This document shows, in pieces, positions 10,301 through 18,053 of a stretch of DNA of 64,000 bases. Both the position numbers and the translations under genes were made by a program. Every line of letters starts with the position of its first letter. Within the stretch, counting starts at the first letter, position 1. Below the pieces are notes generated by a model. That model saw nothing but the letters and a program-made list of their open reading frames with translations, searched no databases and had not been told where the DNA came from. Source of the stretch: Opitutaceae bacterium EW11 (GTDB lineage: Bacteria > Verrucomicrobiota > Verrucomicrobiia > Opitutales > Opitutaceae); assembly GCA_003054665.1 (NCBI GenBank), contig QAYY01000012.1, forward strand, positions 217,679 to 281,678, in the 5' to 3' direction.

Positions 10301-10825
10301 CAGCCGGAGGATCTCGCGCGGAGGCCGGAGGGCGAGATCGAGCAACTTCGAGAACGTCCGCTTCGGCACCTCGAGTTTGTCATCCGGGACGGGTAGCCCG
10401 CCGGCCGCGATGTGGAAAACACCCTGCGTGGTGCGGCGGTCGTTGGCCGGATTGTGCAGCACTCCCTGGCGCACTCGGTAGCTCTTGAGCAGCGAAGAGG
10501 AGAACTCGTCTCCATCGGCCGGCAACGACAGCGCACGGGCGAGTCCGGTCTGATCCAGAATGAAGGTCTTCACCGGCAAACGAGGCGCGGGGCCGACGTC
10601 GGCCAGGTAGCCATCCAGCCACGCCTGGATGCGGTGGTCGGCGGGGCAAAGCGGATCGATCACCTGCCGGGTGGTCTCGCGATAGCGGGCAAAAATCGGC
10701 GTCGCCAAGTCCGTCCAGGCAGCGTCTTCCGGGCGGTCCATCGTCGGGCAACCCAGCAGCGCCAAGCGGAGGTTGATGGCATGAGCTAGCTTATCAGGCG
10801 AACGTGGAGAGAGCGGCGTTGGCAT
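7361..10825 (-). CDS. PPi-type phosphoenolpyruvate carboxykinase
   Basis: Large cytosolic enzyme (1154 residues) interconverting oxaloacetate plus PPi with PEP, CO2 and phosphate. The sequence fits the PPi-PEPCK family described from propionibacteria and Entamoeba: INLRLALLG near the N-terminus, GDEFSSSLLKSYRV, GVLHNPANDRRTT, LDFVEAIFGNAGDPYLPEND, GHTGCIILAPH, NYYGYCKKEVKTQISYSANL, TVSGGGKSEISKAI, SLGSVIKLLTPS, and ELPELFMEFISSMTGKSPST with TGAGSEGALTKGPFNALP. Length and motif order match the family end to end. The start at 10825 (PTPLSPRSPDK) is preferred to the upstream in-frame Met at 10915. It is a single-gene unit, divergent from terC. The identification rests on remembered family motifs, not a search. 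Confidence 0.88.
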   Translation of the reverse strand: MPTPLSPRSPDKLAHAINLRLALLGCPTMDRPEDAAWTDLATPIFARYRETTRQVIDPLCPADHRIQAWLDGYLADVGPAPRLPVKTFILDQTGLARALSLPADGDEFSSSLLKSYRVRQGVLHNPANDRRTTQGVFHIAAGGLPVPDDKLEVPKRTFSKLLDLALRPPREILRLPFTSGRKDQAECFVSLLLRPLVCPAVPNVCDEKRMEVRFIAPGSLVSNLDFVEAIFGNAGDPYLPENDAGLDIDHWTGHTGCIILAPHLTSVPKHLLGLPHWDLATPRQRRDGMCWKDEKEFYNNGSAFKVTARDARGVMVTIIADNYYGYCKKEVKTQISYSANLFGQAEEEHAGGALVFPSYELGSEFSGYAEPQKYSVDSVLANWNSHFIRRPEGHAIHREHPEIILVPEESRFNLRTQTISWKDASGQERSIKLLANKTYIRPSGYRVHMEPVPGQPTVWRLVGTVAEGTVCHKPSTVSGGGKSEISKAISYAILPGHVFVADFDKDFDQVAAVLERDTTNRFKDPSLNGKDKRPILSEQRSLGSVIKLLTPSRRDYCEEYNVWLRSIPQHIKELVFVLKRFYKAEWGNDWRCHFSVDTINGRPGNELKLDGRKLVTNCLRVGFESDGSWRVFGLRSDFHPAIKVQMEDDITASVVAPSSQLGKELLPERSDRTTEDGTAPARGSSHKFVQNCEARLFQRPDDAIHRGYDHQAEADIASPGTFLSNYEPLTAADARELIEDAIGYTAYTEPMRALIRAAADAGDTSPRFFVSSAHPRIVDGKPTKNPRYLQLRPDFTDKVGTYVAELSARLSRKLGPDAPLLTPVNVVAPGRRNNPPEKGIRPLAVFSPLHYLELPELFMEFISSMTGKSPSTTGAGSEGALTKGPFNALPPVIDLNAALISLILTGHDGFLSAAGYVGPKVRVDHDVSMLVPEVFSRMTPAERDARALIAHGCLEKCEDFVHEGKTILASRLGYRITTRFVRVYFGRVFNHPHVVFSDEMLRPELQDMDVFVDGMDNIVTTHRRVAESYFADGGVDMACPPLRALLHIMARGTYEGKTLASPEVRSLFTREALLSSDWYAARLDAKQRFDMALWHRHVAHLEEYLDRPGFADAVIRLNLKARLAHARDLLKRYESSEYRKQLEGTLGVQPLPSA

Positions 10826-11025
10826 GGCGGGTGGAGTTGAGTGTGCGAGGGCTGAGTTTAACCCAGGGGGTCGGTGGCCGCGCAACGCAAGGATTGGAAA
10901 AAACAGCGCAGCCACAAACCTGCCACAACGCCCGCCTGCCAGTTGGCGGAGCCTGGAAACTGCTCGGAGCCGTGTAATCCGGTTAGCGTTGAGAGCGAGA
11001 GATTCCCGGTTTGGTTGCGCGGCGC

Positions 11026-11955
11026 ATGACTGATACGCCGCTGCTGTTCTGGATTCTCTTCAACGTGTTCGTGCTGGGGATGCTGGCCCTCGATCTCGGC
11101 ATCTTCCATCGCCAAGCCCACGAGGTGAAAGTCAAGGAGGCGCTGCTCTGGAGCGCCGTCTGGGTCGGTCTGGCACTGCTTTTCAACGCCGGTTTGTTCT
11201 TCTGGCGGGGATCGACGCCGGCGCTCGAGTTCCTGACGGGTTACCTCATCGAGAAGTCCCTGAGCGTGGACAACATCTTCGTCTTTGTCCTGCTGTTCAG
11301 CTACTTCAAAATTCCGGCGTTGTATCAGCACCGGGTGCTTTTCTGGGGCATTCTCGGGGCGCTGGTCATGCGCGCGGCTTTCATCGCGGCAGGCGTCACG
11401 CTGATCGAACGGTTCCACGCCGTGATTTATGTGTTCGGGGCCTTCCTGGTCTTTACCGGGGTGAAGATGTGGTTTTCGAAGGGGCAGGAGGTCCATCCGG
11501 AGAAAAACCCGGTGCTCCGAATCTTCCGGCGGTTTATGCCGGTGACGAACGAACTCCACGGACCGCGTTTTCTGATCCGCCAGAACGGCGTGCGCCACGC
11601 GACGCCATTGCTCGTCGTGCTGCTCCTCGTCGAAACGAGCGACATCATCTTCGCCGTGGACTCGATTCCGGCGATTCTGGCCGTAACTCGGGATCCTTTC
11701 CTCGTCTACACCTCGAATGTCTTCGCGATCCTTGGTCTGCGATCGCTGTATTTCGCGCTCGCGGGGATCGTGCAGAAGTTCGAGTACCTGCACTACGGTC
11801 TGGCCTTCATCCTGGGCTTCGTCGGGCTGAAGATGCTTCTGGTGGACATCTACAAAGTCCCGATCGCGGCCTCTCTCGGCGTGATCGGAGCGGCGTTGGC
11901 GATCTCGGTCCTGCTCTCTATGCGCAAGCTCCGAGCCGAAGAAGCGCGGGCCTGA
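11026..11955 (+). CDS. TerC/Alx-family integral membrane protein
   Basis: Polytopic membrane protein of 309 residues in the TerC family, whose members are linked to tellurite resistance, pH response and Mn(II) efflux. The acidic membrane motifs are intact: ALDLGIF in the first helix, EKSLSVDNIFVFVLLF in the third, and ETSDIIFAVDSIPAI in the sixth, with YTSNVFAILGLRSLYF following. ATG 11026 is preferred to the in-frame TTG at 11011. It is divergent from the PEPCK gene and convergent with exoD. Metal specificity cannot be read from sequence. Confidence 0.92.
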   Translation: MTDTPLLFWILFNVFVLGMLALDLGIFHRQAHEVKVKEALLWSAVWVGLALLFNAGLFFWRGSTPALEFLTGYLIEKSLSVDNIFVFVLLFSYFKIPALYQHRVLFWGILGALVMRAAFIAAGVTLIERFHAVIYVFGAFLVFTGVKMWFSKGQEVHPEKNPVLRIFRRFMPVTNELHGPRFLIRQNGVRHATPLLVVLLLVETSDIIFAVDSIPAILAVTRDPFLVYTSNVFAILGLRSLYFALAGIVQKFEYLHYGLAFILGFVGLKMLLVDIYKVPIAASLGVIGAALAISVLLSMRKLRAEEARA

Positions 11956-12009
11956 GGCGTGTCTGCAAAATGGGCACGCTCTGCTTCCGATTCTGCAGTC
12001 ACGCCCTTG

Positions 12010-12702
12010 TTACTGGGTGATCCAGTGCCATGCCATGTCGATCAGCTTGGTCCCATAGAAGCCGAACGCCCCGAAAAAAACGATGTTCAGCGCGAAGGCC
12101 AGGTACCCCGCGACGATGAAGAAGCCGTCGCGCTCGATCAATCCGCCGGCCATGATGACAATCACCAAGGCGGGCGGAAAATTGGTCCCGGGCGGAAGCG
12201 GCAAGAGCAGGACAAACGCGGCGATAAAGATGACGAACGCGTGAAGCTGCGTGAGCAGCGGCGTCGTGAGCCAGAGCAGGCGGGGCTTCAGGAGGTATTC
12301 GAGGGCACGGACGACGCGCCGTGCGCTGCCGAGGAGGAGAGGGAAAAACCGCGGAGGCAGACTCGTATCCAAAAGACGGCGCGGCAGCCAAGGTTTCTGA
12401 CCGAGCATGAGACGCGCGGCGATGATCGCGATCACCATTCCCAGAGCCATCGAAAGGCCCGGCAAGGGAATGGGGACGAGGAACGGCAGCGCCAGGAGCA
12501 ACATCAGCAGGTCGTACGCGCGGGTCTGAAAAACGGCGATCAACTCTCGGAGCGTGACGCTGCGCGACTGGAACTCGTGGATCAGGCGCTCCATTTCCTC
12601 GGAGAGCTTGCGGGGACGCGTCAGCGCGACCAACGCCAGGGCCGTTTTCGCTGCTTCTTCGCGCGAAAGCGGGGGATAATCAGGTTCCGCGCCGGTTGCC
12701 AT
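12010..12702 (-). CDS. ExoD-family membrane protein
   Basis: A 230-residue inner-membrane protein of the ExoD family, associated with exopolysaccharide synthesis and stress tolerance in rhizobia. An N-terminal soluble helix region (LSEEMERLIHEFQSRSVTLREL) precedes hydrophobic segments with the family pattern LLALPFLVPIPLPGLSM, then MLGQKPWLPRRLLD. The gene begins 23 bp inside the 3' end of queE, so the two are likely co-transcribed, though no functional link is evident. Confidence 0.85.
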   Translation of the reverse strand: MATGAEPDYPPLSREEAAKTALALVALTRPRKLSEEMERLIHEFQSRSVTLRELIAVFQTRAYDLLMLLLALPFLVPIPLPGLSMALGMVIAIIAARLMLGQKPWLPRRLLDTSLPPRFFPLLLGSARRVVRALEYLLKPRLLWLTTPLLTQLHAFVIFIAAFVLLLPLPPGTNFPPALVIVIMAGGLIERDGFFIVAGYLAFALNIVFFGAFGFYGTKLIDMAWHWITQ

Positions 12703-13372
12703 AGAGTTCGAGATGCAGGCGATGGGCGTACCGAAAGCCGCCCGCCTTGCATTGTTCCGAAAGCCATCCGGCTTGCTCGCGCAGTCGTTCCGGGGTGCGA
12801 GCTTCCGGCATCAAAAGGATCTTGTCCCGCGGTACCTGCCGTTCCAGGGCCGCGATAAGTCGCTGGATTTCGTCGAGATCGGCCGGCGAACTCACCACGA
12901 ACTTCAGCTGATAGGCGCCGCGATCGATCCAGGCGCGTAGGACGTCGGGCTGGAAACGTGTCGCCTCGTGACGCTCCTTCCAGGCCGAGGGCAGGCGGTC
13001 GTCCGGGGTGGAGTTGCTGAGTTTTGGGCTGACCGAGGCGAGGTCGCAGGCGATGCCGTCGGGCCGGATGGTCCCCGCAGTTTCGATCGTGATGTGATAA
13101 CCGCGCCGACGAAGCTCCTCCGCGAGTTCATGAATGCCCTTCGCGATCATCGGTTCCCCGCCGGTGAGCACGACGTGCTTTGCCGGATACCGCGCCACCA
13201 CCGCGAGGATGTCCTCGAGCGAGCGGTTTTCGCCTTCCGGATTCCACGAGGCATAGGGCGTGTCGCACCAGTTGCAGCGGAGATTGCAGCCCGAGGTCCG
13301 CACGAAAACCGAAGGGACTCCGATGAGCTCCCCTTCGCCCTGCAACGAGTGAAATATCTCCGAGATCAGCAT
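12680..13372 (-). CDS. queE: 7-carboxy-7-deazaguanine synthase (radical SAM)
   Basis: Radical SAM enzyme forming the deazaguanine ring in the queuosine/preQ0 pathway. It is 230 residues. The cluster-binding cysteines are in SGCNLRCNWCDT (Cys 29, 33 and 36, the C-x3-C-x2-C spacing), preceded by SLQGEGELIGVPSVFVR. The SAM-binding LTGGEPM motif and an ETAGT strand follow. It lies downstream of queC on the same strand with about 60 bp between, so both probably belong to one deazaguanine operon. Confidence 0.94.
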   Translation of the reverse strand: MLISEIFHSLQGEGELIGVPSVFVRTSGCNLRCNWCDTPYASWNPEGENRSLEDILAVVARYPAKHVVLTGGEPMIAKGIHELAEELRRRGYHITIETAGTIRPDGIACDLASVSPKLSNSTPDDRLPSAWKERHEATRFQPDVLRAWIDRGAYQLKFVVSSPADLDEIQRLIAALERQVPRDKILLMPEARTPERLREQAGWLSEQCKAGGFRYAHRLHLELYGNRRGT

Positions 13373-13432
13373 CCTGGGATCCGTGCCGCGGCTTGTCTCG
13401 CCTGCGGCGCGACGAGCGGAGGCCGGCGCGAG

Positions 13433-14125
13433 TCAGCCGTTGCCTTGCGGTCTCCGCGGTAGTGGCGGCGTGGATTCATACACGGTGGGATCGGGAATGC
13501 CGGCCTCGATGAAGGCCTCGCGTCGCTCGACGCAGGTGCCGCACTTTCCGCAATGGACCACACCGCCCTTGTAGCACGACCATGTTTTTGAGAAATCGAC
13601 GCCGAGGCGGGCCCCTTCCGCCGCGATCTGACCCTTGCTCAGCGAGATGAAGGGCCGCAGCAACTGGATGCCGGCGTACGTTCCGAGCCGCATGGTTTCG
13701 CCCATGGCCCGCATGAATTCCTCGCGGCAATCGGGATAGATCGCGTGGTCGCCTCCGTGAGCCGCGATCACCAGGCCCTCCGCACCGATGCTCTCGGCAA
13801 AGCCGGTCGCGACCGAAAGCAGGATCGCGTTCCGGAACGGCACGACGGTCTGCTTCATGTTCTCCGCGGCGTAGTGGCCCTCGGGAATCTCGCCTCCCGA
13901 GGAGAGGAGGGCCGATGCGAACAGCTGGTCCATGAAGCGCAGCGGCACCACTTCGTGCCGCACACCCAGCCGCGAGGCCTGTTCGGCGGCGAACGGAAGC
14001 TCCCGATGGTTGTGCTTCGACCCGTAGTCGAAGCTGATCGCCGCCTGGACGGCATGATTCCGCGCCGCCCAATGCAGGGCGGTCACCGAGTCCATGCCAC
14101 CGCTGCAGAGGACGACGACCTTCAT
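13433..14125 (-). CDS. queC: 7-cyano-7-deazaguanine (preQ0) synthase
   Basis: ATP-dependent enzyme converting 7-carboxy-7-deazaguanine to preQ0. The product is 230 residues from the Met at 14125 (KVVVLCSGGMDSVTALHWA), placing the PP-loop SGGMDS at residues 8-13. The C-terminal zinc-binding cysteines are present (SCYKGG, then HCGKCGTCVERREAF). A Met four codons upstream (14137) is an alternative start; the longer frame to 14248 adds a low-quality extension. It is divergent from the deacetylase-like gene and followed by queE. Confidence 0.95.
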   Translation of the reverse strand: MKVVVLCSGGMDSVTALHWAARNHAVQAAISFDYGSKHNHRELPFAAEQASRLGVRHEVVPLRFMDQLFASALLSSGGEIPEGHYAAENMKQTVVPFRNAILLSVATGFAESIGAEGLVIAAHGGDHAIYPDCREEFMRAMGETMRLGTYAGIQLLRPFISLSKGQIAAEGARLGVDFSKTWSCYKGGVVHCGKCGTCVERREAFIEAGIPDPTVYESTPPLPRRPQGNG

Positions 14126-14271
14126 TTCCGGGCACATTGATCGGCAGGGGAGGGAGCGCAAAGCGGAATCGCGAACGTCGGAGGCGCGGATTTTGCGCCG
14201 CGTTCCCAAAACGCATTTGCTTGGCCAAGCATCGTGGCAAAACTTCACGCGTGAGCGGCTCCGAGCGAACG

Positions 14272-15144
14272 ATGCTGATTTTCCACGATCCCGAGTGCAC
14301 GACGTACACGCCGTCGAGCGGTCCCGAACAGCCGGCGCGTACGATCAAATCCGTCGAGCGGCTGAAAGCGCGGCATCCCGGCTGGGAGTGGCGATTGCCC
14401 GTTCCGGTGGACGACGCGGTGCTCCGGCTGGCTCATACCGAGGGCCATCTCGAGCGCCTGGCCCAGCCGGTCGATTTCGACGAAGACACGCCGTACATTG
14501 CCGGCATTCTCGACCATGCGCGGCGTTCGGTGTGGGGCGCGATTGCCGCGGCGGATGCGGCACGGGTTGAGCGCCGCCCGGCATTTTCGCTGATGCGTCC
14601 GCCGGGGCATCACGCCACCCGACACGAGGCGATGGGTTTTTGTTATCTGAACCAGGTTGCCATCGCGGCGTTGTACCTTCGGCGGCAGGGGGTGGGCCGA
14701 GTCGCCGTGTGGGACTTCGATGCGCACCACGGCAACGGCACGGAGGCGATCCTCAACAACAAGGATGGCATCATTTTTGTCTCCGTGCACCAATCCCCGG
14801 GCTATCCGGGCACGGGAACGGAGGATTTCGACAATTGCCGGAATTACACCATCGCTCCGCGAACCACGCGCGACGATCACATGCGCCTGCTCGAGCTCAG
14901 TTGGCAGCACGTGCTCGCCTATCAGCCCGAGGTAGTGCTGGTTTCGGCCGGTTTCGACGCTTATGTCCGCGACCCCATCACGGCCATGAGTCTCGAGGCC
15001 GAGGATTTCGCACAGCTGGGGCGGTGGATCGGAGAAGCGCCATTTCCCTGCGCCGCCGTTCTGGAGGGCGGATACAGCGAGGACCTTCCGTTGCTCATCG
15101 ATTCGTTTTTGACCGCGTGGGACGGGCGCGTTTCAGTCGGGTAG
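14272..15144 (+). CDS. Histone deacetylase/acetoin-utilisation (AcuC) family hydrolase
   Basis: Zinc-dependent deacetylase-fold protein of 290 residues. Active-site elements are all visible: the tandem His in RPPGHHA (about 113-114), zinc ligands Asp and His in WDFDAHHGNGT (about 150 and 152), Asp in VSAGFDAY (about 229), and the C-terminal EGGYS. The natural substrate in bacteria may be acetylated protein, polyamine or a small amide and cannot be told here. ATG 14272 is chosen because the family begins MLIFHD; the upstream extension is non-homologous. It is followed after 9 bp by RNase D. Confidence 0.9.
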   Translation: MLIFHDPECTTYTPSSGPEQPARTIKSVERLKARHPGWEWRLPVPVDDAVLRLAHTEGHLERLAQPVDFDEDTPYIAGILDHARRSVWGAIAAADAARVERRPAFSLMRPPGHHATRHEAMGFCYLNQVAIAALYLRRQGVGRVAVWDFDAHHGNGTEAILNNKDGIIFVSVHQSPGYPGTGTEDFDNCRNYTIAPRTTRDDHMRLLELSWQHVLAYQPEVVLVSAGFDAYVRDPITAMSLEAEDFAQLGRWIGEAPFPCAAVLEGGYSEDLPLLIDSFLTAWDGRVSVG

Positions 15145-15153
15145 CGCTTTTCG

Positions 15154-16317
15154 GTGCCGAACGGCGCTTTCAAGACCTTGAACGCTACGCCCGTTTACCA
15201 ACTCATCGACACACCCGCTCAGTTGGAGCCGTTTCTCGCTGCGCTTGATCGCGTCGAAGAGGTCTCGCTCGATACCGAAGCGGACAACCTTTATCACTAC
15301 CGCACTCGCGTCTGCCTGCTGCAGTTTCTCGTCGGAGAGGAGATTTCCCTCATCGACGTGCTGGCCGGCCTCGACCTGGCGCCCCTTTGGCAGCGCCTTG
15401 CGACGAAGCATCTCGTGATGCACGGCAGCGATTTTGACCTTCGCCTGCTCTACGATCTGTGCGGTTTTCAGGCCCGGAGCATCTTCGACACGATGCTCGC
15501 CGCGCAGCTGCTGAATCGTTCGCGCATCGGCCTCGCGGCTTTGCTCGAGGAGCATTTCGGAGCGGCCTTGGACAAGGACTCCCAGAAGGCGAACTGGTCC
15601 AAACGACCACTGACCCCTCGTCTGCTGGATTACGCAGCCCTCGACGTTCACTACCTGCCTCAACTGCGCGACCTGCTTACCCAGGAGCTGGCGAAGCTGA
15701 ACCGCCTCGACTGGCTCGACCAGCAGTGCCGTCGGCAGATCGAATCCGCGTTGGCGGGCTTCCCTCGCGACGACGAGAATGCCTGGCGCATCGGTCGTTC
15801 CGAGCGCCTCCGCCCGCCGGGACTCGCGGTGTTGCATGCCGTTTGGCACTGGCGCGAAGAGTGGGCGCGCCGTCTCGACGTCCCGCCGTTCAAGGTCACC
15901 GGCAACGACAACCTCCTCAAGCTCTCCGAGGGCGCGGACCATGGGCTGTCGGCGCGGGCCCTGCTCGAAACGGTTCACCTCGGCAAACGACACGACCGCC
16001 TCGCGCCCACCCTGCGCGCCGCGATCGAGTCCGGGCTCGCCCGGGATCCGCACACCCTGCCGCGGCGCCGTGGACGCGACCCTTCCCACCAACCGCTCGA
16101 TGCCGCGGAGCTCGCGCTTCAGGATCGCCTCAAGATCGACCGCGACCGGGTGGCGGCGCAGCTCCAGCTCGACCCCACTTTAATCGCGAACCGTTCCCAG
16201 CTGGCTCAGATCGCCCGTTTTCCCGATAAGCTCGATGAGATCTTGCTTCCCTGGCAGGCAGACCTGCTGAGGAACGAGCCCGCCTTGAAAGAAGCGGGTG
16301 CGCCCCGGTCTTCCTGA
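15154..16317 (+). CDS. rnd: Ribonuclease D (DEDDy 3'-5' exonuclease with HRDC region)
   Basis: 3'-5' exoribonuclease for tRNA and stable RNA maturation, 387 residues. The DEDDy acids are visible: VSLDTEAD (Asp 40, Glu 42), HGSDFDLRLL, and YAALDVHYL with its Tyr and Asp. The C-terminal half contains a helical HRDC-type region (RLRPPGLAVLHAVWHWREEWARRLD). The start is GTG 15154, since no ATG fits the N-terminus. The last bases overlap a possible GTG for the next gene, oleC, so the pair may be translationally coupled. Confidence 0.92.
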   Translation: MPNGAFKTLNATPVYQLIDTPAQLEPFLAALDRVEEVSLDTEADNLYHYRTRVCLLQFLVGEEISLIDVLAGLDLAPLWQRLATKHLVMHGSDFDLRLLYDLCGFQARSIFDTMLAAQLLNRSRIGLAALLEEHFGAALDKDSQKANWSKRPLTPRLLDYAALDVHYLPQLRDLLTQELAKLNRLDWLDQQCRRQIESALAGFPRDDENAWRIGRSERLRPPGLAVLHAVWHWREEWARRLDVPPFKVTGNDNLLKLSEGADHGLSARALLETVHLGKRHDRLAPTLRAAIESGLARDPHTLPRRRGRDPSHQPLDAAELALQDRLKIDRDRVAAQLQLDPTLIANRSQLAQIARFPDKLDEILLPWQADLLRNEPALKEAGAPRSS

Positions 16318-16360
16318 CGGGACGTTTTCGTCGACGGGTTTAATCCGGCTGTCCTGCTTC

Positions 16361-18046
16361 GTGCCCGAATCCGCCAACATTGCCCGGCATCTTCCCGCCA
16401 TGGCCGCGCGCCAGCCAGGCACTCCGGCGCTCAAAATCCCTCGGGGCCGTACGCCTTCGGGCGAAATCGATTACCTGACGCTCACGTTTTCGGAGCTGGA
16501 TGCGGAGGTCGCAGCCTGGGTCGACGAGTTCGAGCGGCGCGGCGTGCAACCCGGCGATCGCGTGCTCGTGATGGTGCGTCAGGGGCTGCCGCTCATCGCC
16601 GCCGCGTTTGCGCTTTTCGCCCACGGCGCCGTGCCGGTCGTGATCGACCCGGGCATGGGCCTGAAGAACTTCCTTTCCTGCGTCCAGCGCACCCGGCCGC
16701 GTGGGTTGCTCGGCATCCCCGCCGCTCGATGGATCAGCCGTCTGTTCTGGCGCCGTTTTCGCAGCGTGAGACTGCGCGTGCCGGCGAGCAACGACCCGCT
16801 CGCGCGGAAGCTCGACCTCGGGAGTGCAGCGGTTGCCGGCCGCGGTCTCGGCGAACGCGTGCGCCCCGCCGCAGCGAACGATCTGGCGGCTATCCTGTTT
16901 ACGTCGGGTTCCACCGGCTCGCCGAAGGGCGTCTGCTACGAGCATGGCATGTTCGAAGCGCAGGTGCGTTTGATCCGGGACGCGTACGACATCCGTCCCG
17001 GAGAAGTCGACCTGCCGATGCTGCCGATCTTCGCGCTTTTCAACCCGGCGCTTGGCATGACCACCATTGTGCCGGAGATCGACCCGCGTCGTCCGGCCAC
17101 GGTCGATCCGGCCAAGATCGTTCAGGCCATCCGGCAGGAAAACGTGACCAACTCCTTCGGTTCTCCGACGCTCTGGAACCGGATTGGCGACCACTGTATT
17201 CGCCACGCCATCACGCTCCCAACCATGAAGCGGGTGTTGTGCGCCGGCGCACCAGTGCCGGCGGCGCTTTGGGAGAAGTCGCGGCGTTTTCTGCCCAACG
17301 GTGAGCTGCACAGCCCCTACGGCGCAACCGAGTCATTGCCGATAAGCAGCGTTTCCGCGCGGGAGGTCCTCGCCTTCCGCGAGTTGCTCGGTCCACAGCA
17401 TCCGTTTCCCGGCGCCTGCGTCGGCAAGCCGGTGCCGGAGGTCCAGGTCAAAGTCATTGCTCTCACCGACGGCCCGATCGCCTCGTGGAAATCGGTCCGC
17501 GAGCTGCCGGAAGGCGAGACGGGGGAGATCGTCGTCGCGGGTCCGGTGGTGACGAAATGCTACGACGGCTTGGCTGAAGCCACCGCTGCTGCAAAAATCC
17601 CCTTCGAGGGTGCCGGGACCTCGGGCGCGGTGTGGCACCGGATGGGCGATTGCGGGTTCTTCGACGCCGACGGGCGGCTCTGGTTTTGCGGGCGCAAGGC
17701 GGAGATCGTCGAGACGGACGAAGGCCGGCTGTTCACCGAACCCTGCGAGCAGGTTTTCCGGTCGGAGCACGGTGTCGCACGCTGCGCGCTCGTCGGGATC
17801 GGAGCGAAACCGAGCCAGGTCCCGGCGCTGATCGTTCAGCCCGAGGGCGGTGAACTCACTCCCGATCAGGAACGCGCACTGGCCGAGCGTCTGCGGGAAA
17901 GAGGGAAGGCGCACGCCGCGACTCGCTCCGTGCGGCGTTTTTATTTTCACCCGAGTTTTCCGGTCGATGTTCGCCACAACGCGAAGATCCACCGGTTGAC
18001 GCTGGCGAAATGGGCGGCGGACCAAACCGGCCTCGAGCTTCCCTGA
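16361..18046 (+). CDS. oleC: OleC-like beta-lactone synthetase (AMP-dependent ligase family)
   Basis: AMP-binding enzyme closely resembling OleC, which converts 2-alkyl-3-hydroxy fatty acids to beta-lactones in long-chain olefin synthesis. The P-loop-like motif AAILFTSGSTGSPKGVCYEH is clear, as are FALFNPALGMTTIVPEIDPRRPA, which is typical of OleC rather than acyl-CoA ligases, and the GEIVVAGP, MGDCGFFDADGRLWFCGRKAE core. I place the start at GTG 16361 (PESANIARHLPAMAARQPG); an earlier GTG at 16298 would overlap rnd. It is immediately followed by oleD (7 bp). No oleA (thiolase) or oleB (hydrolase) is in the window. Confidence 0.87.
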   Translation: MPESANIARHLPAMAARQPGTPALKIPRGRTPSGEIDYLTLTFSELDAEVAAWVDEFERRGVQPGDRVLVMVRQGLPLIAAAFALFAHGAVPVVIDPGMGLKNFLSCVQRTRPRGLLGIPAARWISRLFWRRFRSVRLRVPASNDPLARKLDLGSAAVAGRGLGERVRPAAANDLAAILFTSGSTGSPKGVCYEHGMFEAQVRLIRDAYDIRPGEVDLPMLPIFALFNPALGMTTIVPEIDPRRPATVDPAKIVQAIRQENVTNSFGSPTLWNRIGDHCIRHAITLPTMKRVLCAGAPVPAALWEKSRRFLPNGELHSPYGATESLPISSVSAREVLAFRELLGPQHPFPGACVGKPVPEVQVKVIALTDGPIASWKSVRELPEGETGEIVVAGPVVTKCYDGLAEATAAAKIPFEGAGTSGAVWHRMGDCGFFDADGRLWFCGRKAEIVETDEGRLFTEPCEQVFRSEHGVARCALVGIGAKPSQVPALIVQPEGGELTPDQERALAERLRERGKAHAATRSVRRFYFHPSFPVDVRHNAKIHRLTLAKWAADQTGLELP

Positions 18047-18053
18047 AAAGTAC

